Source: Actinoplanes sp. N902-109
GTDB lineage: Bacteria > Actinomycetota > Actinomycetes > Mycobacteriales > Micromonosporaceae
DNA length: 64,000 bases
Assembly (NCBI RefSeq): GCF_000389965.1
Contig: NC_021191.1
Span: 7,999,501-8,063,500 of the forward strand
Direction of reading: 5' to 3'
Part shown: piece by piece, positions 1 to 7,426 of the stretch
How the letters are laid out: each line of letters begins with the position of its first letter
Numbering within the stretch: the stretch's first letter is position 1
Notes under the pieces: generated by a model
Databases searched by the model: none
What the model was told of the DNA's origin: nothing
What the model saw: the letters and a program-made list of their open reading frames with translations, nothing else
Translations under genes and position numbers: made by a program

Positions 1-131
1 TGCGGACCCTCGTGCCGCAGCGAGCCGAGCAGCCGCAGCCGCAGGGGATGCGCGACGCCCCGCAGTGTCCGGGCGTCCAGGACGACGTCCTGGGCGGAGT
101 CGTAACCAGGCTTACCGGGATCGCCAGTCAT
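1..131 (-). CDS. HTH transcriptional regulator, ArsR-like winged helix (N-terminal part)
   Basis: Only the first 43 codons lie in the window; the gene continues beyond the left edge. Read from the ATG at 131 the product begins MTGDPGKPGYDSAQDVVLDA and continues into ARTLRGVAHPLRLRLLGSLR. That is the typical first helix of ArsR/HTH_20-type winged-helix regulators of actinobacteria, in which an 'L(R/A)xLAHPLRxRLL' segment precedes the recognition helix. The rest of the domain and any ligand-binding part cannot be seen. Regulators of this type often sit beside an MFS transporter, but no such gene is visible here. A direct repeat 17 bp upstream of the start could be its own operator. Confidence 0.7.
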   Translation of the reverse strand, partial: MTGDPGKPGYDSAQDVVLDARTLRGVAHPLRLRLLGSLRHEGP

Positions 132-147
132 GAATGCCATTCGACCA

Positions 148-169
148 TGCAAAGACTTGTTTGCAAAGA
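148..169. promoter_or_regulatory. Direct repeat TGCAAAGA, possible operator
   Basis: The octamer TGCAAAGA occurs at 148-155 and again at 162-169, a 14-bp period, in the leader of the HTH regulator that starts at 131. The AT-rich octamer stands out in very GC-rich sequence. Autoregulation by the adjacent HTH protein is an inference from position only. Confidence 0.4.
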
Positions 170-313
170 GTCGTTGGCATACTGCTTAGGGCTGGGTGGA
201 CCGCGGTATTGCCACGCCGCAGGTCGCGGCATGGTCCGCACCGCCCCGACGGCATGACAGAGCCGCCGCTGCCGGGCCCAGGGTTCGGTCCGGCAGCGGC
301 GGGGACGGCCGGG

Positions 314-3300
314 TCAGCCAGCCGCCGAGGTCTTGACCAAGGTGCGGATCTGGCGGAGCAGGACGGACAGGGCGGCGAGGTCGACCGGGGTTTCCGCCAC
401 GTCGCCCATGGCGTTGCCCGCGCGGGCGATGGAGGCGGCGTTCACCTGTTCCCACTCCGACACCCGGTCCTCGGGGGTGCCGCCCGGCGAGGTCGACTGC
501 AAGACCTCCGCCGTCAGGCCCGCCAGGGCGGAATAGAGGTCGTAGCGCAGCGCCATGCGGGCCAGGGTCTGCCAGCGGTCACCCCGCGGGAGGCGGGAGA
601 TGTGCGAGAGGAGGACGTCGATGTTGAAACGTTCGGAGATGACGAAGTAGACGTCGGCGACCTCGGTGGCCGGCAGGCCGGTGGACTTGGCCGTCTCCAG
701 GATGTCGAGCATGCCGAAGCCGTAGACGACCCGGGCCACACCGCGGGCCAGGCCTTCGGGGACGCCGTTACCGACGAGCATGTCGACGTGGGCCTCGAGG
801 GACCGGCGTTCCGTGCCCTGAACGACGGTGGGCAGGTCGGAGAGCAGGCCGGCCACGCCCGCGCGCAGCCGGTCGATCTCGCCGGCCACGTCGAGCGGGG
901 AGCGGCGGTTGCTGACCAGCCAGCGCACCGCGCGGTCGAGCAACCGGCGGGTCTCCAGGTACACCAGCGTCTGGGCGAACGTGGGGACCTTGTTGTCGAG
1001 CTGCTCGGCCGCACGCCACAGGTCGGCGAGCCCATAGACCTCGCGGACCACCACGTACGCCCGGATCACGTCGGCCGCCGAAGCACCGCTCTCCTCCATC
1101 GCGCGGAACACGAAGGAGGTACCGCCGCGGTTGACCACCTCGTTGACCAGGGTGGTCGAGATGATCTCGCGGCGCAGCCGGTGCCCGGACATCCGGGCGG
1201 CGAACCGGTCGCGCAGCGGCGTCGGGAAGTAGCGGGCGAGGACGTCGTGCGTCCACTCCTCGTCGACGATCGGGTCGGCGAGCACCTGGCGTTCGAGCGA
1301 GATCTTCACGTACGCCAGCAGCACCGCGAACTCCGGCGGGGTGAGCCCCTCGCCGGCCTCGTAGCGGGCGGCCAGCTCCTTGTCGGTGGGCAGGGCCTCC
1401 AGCTCGCGGTTGAGCTGGCCGGACTGTTCGAGCGAGACGAGCATGCGGCGGTGCACGGGCAGCAGGGAATGCGCCTGCTGGCGGGCATTGCCGAGCGCCG
1501 TGGCCTGCTCGTAGTTGTCCCGCAGCACCAGCGCCGCGACCTCGTCGGTCATCGCCGCCAGCAGCTCGTCGCGTTCGGGCAGGGACAGCTCCCCGTCGGT
1601 GACCGCGCCGCCGAGCAGGATCTTGATGTTCACCTCGTGGTCGGAGCAGTCCACCCCGGCCGAGTTGTCGATGAAGTCGGTGAACACCCGGCCCCCGGCC
1701 GGGTTGCCCGAGGCGTCGACCGGGCCGCCGCCGCGGGCGTACTCGATCCGGCCGCGCTGGGTGAGCCCGAGGTTGCCGCCCTCGCCGACCACCTTGGCGC
1801 GCACGTCCCGGCCGTTGACCCGGATCGCGTCGTTGGCCTTGTCGCCGACGTCGGCGTGGGTCTCGCCGGCTGCCTTGACGTAGGTGCCGATACCGCCGTT
1901 CCACAGCAGGTCGACCGGCGCGGCGAGGATCGCGCGCATCAGCTCGGCCGGGCTGACCGCGGTGGCGTCGCCCAGGCCGAGCGCCGCCCGGATCTGCGGG
2001 CTGACCGGGATGGACTTGGCCGAGCGCGGATACACCCCGCCACCCGCGCTGATCAGCGCGGTGTCGTAGTCGGCCCACGACGAGCGTGGCAGGTCGAACA
2101 GGCGGCGGCGCTCGGCGTAGGACGTGGCCGCATCCGGTTCGGGGTCGAGGAAGATGTGCCGGTGGTCGAACGCGGCCACCAGCCGGATGTGCTCGGACAG
2201 CAGCATGCCGTTGCCGAACACGTCACCGGACATGTCACCGACGCCGACCACGGTGAAGTCCTGGCTCTGCGTGTCGGTGCCCAGGTCGCGGAAGTGCTTC
2301 TTGACCGATTCCCAGGCGCCGCGGGCGGTGATGCCCATCTTCTTGTGGTCGTAGCCGGCCGAGCCACCGGAGGCGAAGGCGTCGCCCATCCAGAACTCAC
2401 GGCGCACCGAGATCTCGTTGGCGATGTCGGAGAACGTCGCGGTGCCCTTGTCGGCGGCCACCACGAGGTAGGGGTCGTCGCCGTCGTGCCGCACCACGTC
2501 GCCGGGCGGCACGATCTTGCCGCTGAGAATGTTGTCGGTGACGTCGAGCAGCGCGCTGATGAACAGCTTGTAGCACTCGACCGCCTCGTCCCGGTCGCCC
2601 GGCTTCTGCTTGAGCACGAAGCCGCCCTTGGCGCCCACCGGCACGATCACGGCGTTCTTCACCATCTGCGCCTTGACCAGGCCCAGCACCTCGGTGCGGA
2701 AGTCCTCACGCCGGTCGGACCAGCGCAGCCCACCGCGGGCGACGGCACCGAAGCGCAGGTGCACGCCCTCGAACCGCGGCGAATACACGAATATCTCGAA
2801 CTTCGGGCGCGGCTGCGGCAGGTCCGGGATGGCCGTCGGGTCCAGCTTGAAGGCCACGTACGACTTGGGCCGCGCATCGCCACCACGCTGGAAGAAGCTC
2901 GTGCGCAGGGTGGCGTTGATCAGCGTCAGGTAGGAGCGCAGGATGCGGTCCTGGTCGAGGCTGTCCACGCCGTCCAGCAGGGTGCCGATCTGCTCGACCA
3001 GGTCGTCGGCGCGGCGGGCGCGTTCCTGCTCGCCGATCTGCAGCCGCGGCGAGAACCGCGTCTCGAACAGCCGCAGCAGCAGCCGGGCGATCTCCGGGTA
3101 GGCGATGAACGTCGACTCCACATAGCGCTGCGAGAACACCGCACCGGTCTGCCGCTGATACTTCGCATACGCCCGCAGCACGACCACCTGCCGCCAGGTG
3201 AGCCCGGCCCGCAGCACCAGCTCGTTGAACCCGTCGACCTCGGCCTCGTTCTGCCAGGCCGCCGCGAACGCGTTCTCCACCTGCGGGCGGACCTCGGCGA

Positions 3301-5305
3301 GCTCCGGGTGCGACTCCGGTGGCAGCAGACCGAAGTCGTACAGGTAGACCGTGCCGTCCTGGCGGCGTACCTCGTAGGGTCTTTCGTCCACGACCCGGAC
3401 GCCGAGCGAGTGCAGCACCGGGAGCACCGCGGAGAGCATCATCGGCTCGCCGTACCGGAAGACCTTGAAACGTACGTCGGTGTCGTCGGGCTCGGCGCAG
3501 CCCTCCCGGTTGAGCCGCCGCTTGCGGTAGAGATGCATCTCCAGCTGGCCGGACTCCTCCAGCAGCTCCAGCTTGGCGATGTCCTGGACCGCTTCGTACG
3601 GCGTGTGGCCGTCCTTGTAGCTGTCCGGGAAAGCCGCGGTGTACCGCTGGAACAGCTCCTTGGCCGGTTCCTCGCCCAGCTTGCGCTCGAGCACCAGGGA
3701 GAAGTCGTCGTCCCACATCCGGGTCGCGTCGGCCAGCATCTCGGCCAGCGTGTTGGGGTCGATGCCACCCGGCGGGTCCGAGGGGTCGGTGCGCACGATG
3801 AAGTGCACCCGCGCCAGCATCCGCTCGGTCACCCGGGTCGTGTAGTCGACCCCGATGCCGTTCAGCTCGCGCAGCAGGATCTCCTGCATGGCCTGGCGGT
3901 TGCCGGTGGTGAAACGGTCCCGGGGCAGGTAGATCAGGCAGGAGATGAACCGCCCGTAGCCGTCGCGGCGCAGGAACAACCGCAGCTGCCGGCGGCCGGC
4001 CATGCGCAGGACGCCGACCACTGCCTCGTACAGGTCATCGGTCTTGATCTGGAAGAGCTCGTCCCGCGGATAGGTCTCCAGGATCTGCAGGAGATCCTTG
4101 CCGGAGTGCCCGCGCGGGGAGAGGCCGGACCGGTCGAGCACCTCCATCACCTTGCGCCGGACCACCGGCAGCTCGCGCACGCTGGTGCGATAGGCGGAGC
4201 TGGAGAACAGGCCCAGGAAGCGCCGCTCGCCGCACACCTCACCGCGGTCGTTGAAGACCTTGACGCCGATGTAGTCCAGATAGGCCGAGCGGTGCACGGT
4301 GGCGCGGGAGTTGGCCTTGGTGATGATCAGCAGCCGCTTCTCCAGCGCGCGCTGGTGGGCCTCGGGAGCCATCGACGACAGCTTGCGCGGCGTGCTCTGA
4401 TCGCTGCGCAGGATGCCGAGCCCGGTGCCGGTCACCGCGGTGAGCAAGTCACTGTCGCCGCCCTCGCCCAGTTGGTATTCCCGGTAGCCGAGGAAGGTGA
4501 AATGGTCGTGCGCGAGCCACTTGAGCAACTCGATGGAGTCGGTGACGTCCTTGTCGGGCACCGGCAGCTTGCGGTCGGAACCACGGGCGGCGGCCAGCTC
4601 GTCGGCGATCACCAGGGCCCGCTGCCGCATCCGGGGCCAGTCGTCGACCGCGTCGCGCACGTCGGTCAGCACCCGGCGCAGCGCGTTGTGCAGCTGCTCG
4701 CGCGCCTCCTCGGTGCGCACCGGGTCGATCTCGACGCGGATCCAGCTCTCGACCAGGTCGCCCTCGATCGCGTCGTCGGGCTCGACATTGGCCTCGACCT
4801 GGGCGAGCGCCCCCAGCGGCTCGCGGCGCACCACGATCAACGGGTGCACCAGCAGGTGCACCTGCAACTGGTGGGCGGTCAGCAGCGCGGTGACCGAGTC
4901 GACCAGGAACGGCATGTCGTCGGTGACGATCGAGATGACCGTGTGCGGCTGATCCGGGCAGGGCGCGCTGATGGCGAGCTTGAGCTCCCCGGGCAGCCGG
5001 GCGGTGGCCAGCTCGCGGTGCTCGCGGGCAGCGTCGAACATCTCCTGCGGGGTGTAGCCGACGAGCTCCTCGTCGGGGGCGAACCGCCAGAACCGATCGA
5101 CCAGCGTCGCGGTGGTGTGATCCTCACCGGCCAGCGCAACCGCCTGCGCGACGAGACGCTCGGCATTGGGCAGCGGCTCGTCCAGCTCGTCGTCGGACGT
5201 GCCGAGCCGGCCCGTCAGAGCGAGACCGGGGCCGGGACCGAAGTCGAGCAGCGGATCCGCCGCCTCAAGACTCGCATCGCTGGCTGCCTCATCGGTTTCA
5301 GGCAT
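314..5305 (-). CDS. gdh: NAD-specific glutamate dehydrogenase, large 180-kDa type
   Basis: The 1,663-residue product matches the GDH_L180 class (about 1,600 residues), which oxidises glutamate to 2-oxoglutarate and ammonia with NAD in the cytosol. The long N-terminal half carries the ACT-like regulatory regions; an early one reads TVISIVTDDMPFLVDSVTAL. The catalytic segment around residues 870-900 contains GGLRWSDRREDFRTE and PVGAKGGFVLK, with the substrate-binding lysines. The dinucleotide-binding segment VGVGDMSGDVFGNGML lies near residue 1020. The C-terminal third is the helical extension specific to this class. The start at 5305 follows a purine-rich GAGGGGAG Shine-Dalgarno sequence. The gene is divergent from the penicillin-binding protein gene, with a shared 213-bp promoter region. 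It is monocistronic and unrelated to its neighbours in function. Confidence 0.95.
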   Translation of the reverse strand: MPETDEAASDASLEAADPLLDFGPGPGLALTGRLGTSDDELDEPLPNAERLVAQAVALAGEDHTTATLVDRFWRFAPDEELVGYTPQEMFDAAREHRELATARLPGELKLAISAPCPDQPHTVISIVTDDMPFLVDSVTALLTAHQLQVHLLVHPLIVVRREPLGALAQVEANVEPDDAIEGDLVESWIRVEIDPVRTEEAREQLHNALRRVLTDVRDAVDDWPRMRQRALVIADELAAARGSDRKLPVPDKDVTDSIELLKWLAHDHFTFLGYREYQLGEGGDSDLLTAVTGTGLGILRSDQSTPRKLSSMAPEAHQRALEKRLLIITKANSRATVHRSAYLDYIGVKVFNDRGEVCGERRFLGLFSSSAYRTSVRELPVVRRKVMEVLDRSGLSPRGHSGKDLLQILETYPRDELFQIKTDDLYEAVVGVLRMAGRRQLRLFLRRDGYGRFISCLIYLPRDRFTTGNRQAMQEILLRELNGIGVDYTTRVTERMLARVHFIVRTDPSDPPGGIDPNTLAEMLADATRMWDDDFSLVLERKLGEEPAKELFQRYTAAFPDSYKDGHTPYEAVQDIAKLELLEESGQLEMHLYRKRRLNREGCAEPDDTDVRFKVFRYGEPMMLSAVLPVLHSLGVRVVDERPYEVRRQDGTVYLYDFGLLPPESHPELAEVRPQVENAFAAAWQNEAEVDGFNELVLRAGLTWRQVVVLRAYAKYQRQTGAVFSQRYVESTFIAYPEIARLLLRLFETRFSPRLQIGEQERARRADDLVEQIGTLLDGVDSLDQDRILRSYLTLINATLRTSFFQRGGDARPKSYVAFKLDPTAIPDLPQPRPKFEIFVYSPRFEGVHLRFGAVARGGLRWSDRREDFRTEVLGLVKAQMVKNAVIVPVGAKGGFVLKQKPGDRDEAVECYKLFISALLDVTDNILSGKIVPPGDVVRHDGDDPYLVVAADKGTATFSDIANEISVRREFWMGDAFASGGSAGYDHKKMGITARGAWESVKKHFRDLGTDTQSQDFTVVGVGDMSGDVFGNGMLLSEHIRLVAAFDHRHIFLDPEPDAATSYAERRRLFDLPRSSWADYDTALISAGGGVYPRSAKSIPVSPQIRAALGLGDATAVSPAELMRAILAAPVDLLWNGGIGTYVKAAGETHADVGDKANDAIRVNGRDVRAKVVGEGGNLGLTQRGRIEYARGGGPVDASGNPAGGRVFTDFIDNSAGVDCSDHEVNIKILLGGAVTDGELSLPERDELLAAMTDEVAALVLRDNYEQATALGNARQQAHSLLPVHRRMLVSLEQSGQLNRELEALPTDKELAARYEAGEGLTPPEFAVLLAYVKISLERQVLADPIVDEEWTHDVLARYFPTPLRDRFAARMSGHRLRREIISTTLVNEVVNRGGTSFVFRAMEESGASAADVIRAYVVVREVYGLADLWRAAEQLDNKVPTFAQTLVYLETRRLLDRAVRWLVSNRRSPLDVAGEIDRLRAGVAGLLSDLPTVVQGTERRSLEAHVDMLVGNGVPEGLARGVARVVYGFGMLDILETAKSTGLPATEVADVYFVISERFNIDVLLSHISRLPRGDRWQTLARMALRYDLYSALAGLTAEVLQSTSPGGTPEDRVSEWEQVNAASIARAGNAMGDVAETPVDLAALSVLLRQIRTLVKTSAAG

Positions 5306-5518
5306 GACAGACCGCTCCCCTCACCCACCGCACTGTGGGTTCGACGTGTCGGGGCTAAGCCTAGAACGTGGGTCCGACAGTCCGGGCGCACCCCAGGTCC
5401 GAAGCCAAGATCCGACAACGAATTCGCTACATCTCACCCAGCACGGGTCAACGGCAGTGGCCCGGAGAAGTTACCGTTCCGTACGTCCCCAGCCTCGTAC
5501 CCCGGAGACGGGAGCCCC

Positions 5519-7426
5519 ATGCACCACCGAGCAGCAGCGACCCTGACCTGCCTCGCCCTCGCAGCGACCAGCATCACCGCATGCTCGGGCTCGGACGGCC
5601 CCGGCGACACCGTCGACGCGTTCCTGGCCGGTTGGCGCAAGAACGACTTCAGCGACGTCGGCTTCGTCACCGCGGCCGGTTCCAAGATCTCCGCCGACGA
5701 CGTCGCCAAGCAGATGCCCACGCTCACCGGCGACCTCAGCAAGGCGCCGCTGCAGCTGGCCACCGCGGGCAAGGCCAAGGAGACCGGCGACAACGCCACC
5801 GAGCCGATCAAGCTCAGCTGGACCCTGCCCGGCGGCGCCACCTGGGCGTATCAGAGCACGGTACGGCTGACCAAGCACAACACCGACGGCTGGAAGGTGG
5901 TCTGGGAACCGGCCATCGTGCAGAGCCAGCTGACCGACGGCGACAGCCTCGAACTGCGCCGCAAGGCCGCCGAGCGCGGTGACATCCTGGACGCCGCGGG
6001 CAAGCCGCTGGTCACGCCGCGCCCGGTGGTCACCGTCGGGGTCAGCCCCGAACGTATCGAGGACAAGACCAAATTGATCAAGGACCTCGGCGCGGCGCTC
6101 AAGACGGTCGGCGTCACCATCGACCAGGACGACCTCGACACCCGGCTCGACGCCTCGGCCCCCACGGCCTTCGTCGACGTCGTGACGCTGCGGCGCCCCG
6201 ACTACGACAAGGTCAGGGACAAGGTACGCAGCCTGCCCGGCACCGTGTTCCAGGAGGCCAGCCGCGACCTCGCCCCCACCCGCGCCTTCGCCCGCGCACT
6301 GCTCGGCACCGTCGACGCCGCCACCCGCGACGACATCGACAAGAACCCGCAGGCGGTGGCCCAGGGCGACATGGTGGGTCACGGCGGCTTGCAGGAGAAG
6401 TACGACGCCCAGCTGCGGGGCACGGCCGGGCAGGCGGTGGTGATCGCCCGCCGCACCCCCGACGACAAGGTCGAGGACGGCGCCCAGATCCACAGCGTCG
6501 AACCGGTCGCCGGCACGTCCGTCAAGACGACCCTCGACGTCCGGACGCAGAACGCCGCCGACGCTGCCGTGGCCGGCGAGAAGAACCCGAGCGCCCTGGT
6601 CGCGGTGAAGATCAGCGACTCCTCGATCCTGGCGGTGTCCAACGGCCCCGACGGCGGCACCGTGGACACGGCCCTGACCGGCCAGGTCCCGCCGGGCTCG
6701 ACGTTCAAGATGGTCTCGGCCCTGGGCCTGCTGGACAAGAAGGCAGTCACCATCGACACCAAGGTGGACTGCCCGGCGACCAAGAACGTGAGCGGCCGCG
6801 AGTTCAAGAACTCCCACGACTTGAAACTCGGCCCGGTCCCCTTCCGCACCGACTTCGCCCAGTCCTGCAACACCGCCTTCGTCACCATGGCAGCGCAGCT
6901 CGGCGCCGACGGTCTGCACGCGGCAGCCACGGAGGTCGGCCTCGGCGGCGGCTGGGACCTGGGCATCGACGCCTTCAGCGGCAAGGTCTCCCCCGCCGAC
7001 ACCCCCACCGAACTCGCGGCCGCCGCCTTCGGCCAGGGCGCCACCGCGGTCAGCCCGGTCGCCATGGCGGGCGCCACCGCCGCGGTCGCCCGGGGCCAGT
7101 TCAAGCAGCCCCGCCTGGTCACCGACCCGGCCCCCAAGACCGCCGCGGACGGCCCGCCCCTGGCCGACACTTCGGTCAAGCCCCTGCGGACCATGATGCG
7201 AGAGGTCGTCACCAAGGGTACGGGCGACGCGCTGAAATCCGTCCCCGGCGGCCCGGTCTCCGGCAAGACCGGAACGGCGGAATTCCAGGACGGCTCGGAC
7301 CAGACCCACTCCTGGTTCATCGGCTGGCAGGGCGACATCGCCTTCGCCGTCATGGTGGAGAAGGGCGGCCTCGGCTCGGAAGCGGCGGTCCCGATCGTCA
7401 AGCGCTTCCTGACCGCCCTCACGTAA
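5519..7426 (+). CDS. Class B penicillin-binding protein, lipoprotein with NTF2-like (MecA-N) domain
   Basis: This 635-residue D,D-transpeptidase cross-links peptidoglycan outside the membrane. The N-terminus is a lipoprotein signal with lipobox ITAC (Cys21-22 region) followed by an SGSDGPGD linker. Next come an NTF2-like MecA-N domain (about 30-150), a PBP dimerisation domain beginning at AAERGDILDAAG, and the transpeptidase domain. All three active-site motifs are intact: STFK at 394-397, SCN at 449-451 and KTG at 583-585. It resembles the mycobacterial PBP-lipoprotein Rv2864c family. The open frame continues far upstream (to 134) antisense to gdh. The ATG at 5519 is chosen because the signal peptide begins there, after GGAGACGGGAG. 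Its stop overlaps the convergent arginase-family gene by 8 bp. Confidence 0.93.
   Translation: MHHRAAATLTCLALAATSITACSGSDGPGDTVDAFLAGWRKNDFSDVGFVTAAGSKISADDVAKQMPTLTGDLSKAPLQLATAGKAKETGDNATEPIKLSWTLPGGATWAYQSTVRLTKHNTDGWKVVWEPAIVQSQLTDGDSLELRRKAAERGDILDAAGKPLVTPRPVVTVGVSPERIEDKTKLIKDLGAALKTVGVTIDQDDLDTRLDASAPTAFVDVVTLRRPDYDKVRDKVRSLPGTVFQEASRDLAPTRAFARALLGTVDAATRDDIDKNPQAVAQGDMVGHGGLQEKYDAQLRGTAGQAVVIARRTPDDKVEDGAQIHSVEPVAGTSVKTTLDVRTQNAADAAVAGEKNPSALVAVKISDSSILAVSNGPDGGTVDTALTGQVPPGSTFKMVSALGLLDKKAVTIDTKVDCPATKNVSGREFKNSHDLKLGPVPFRTDFAQSCNTAFVTMAAQLGADGLHAAATEVGLGGGWDLGIDAFSGKVSPADTPTELAAAAFGQGATAVSPVAMAGATAAVARGQFKQPRLVTDPAPKTAADGPPLADTSVKPLRTMMREVVTKGTGDALKSVPGGPVSGKTGTAEFQDGSDQTHSWFIGWQGDIAFAVMVEKGGLGSEAAVPIVKRFLTALT

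Noticed and set aside
134..5518. Very long + strand open frame running into the penicillin-binding protein gene
   Set aside because: It is antisense to gdh over nearly 5 kb and open only because of GC-rich codon bias. The peptide is His/Arg/Gly/Val-rich without any domain, and the real gene begins with a lipoprotein signal at 5519.
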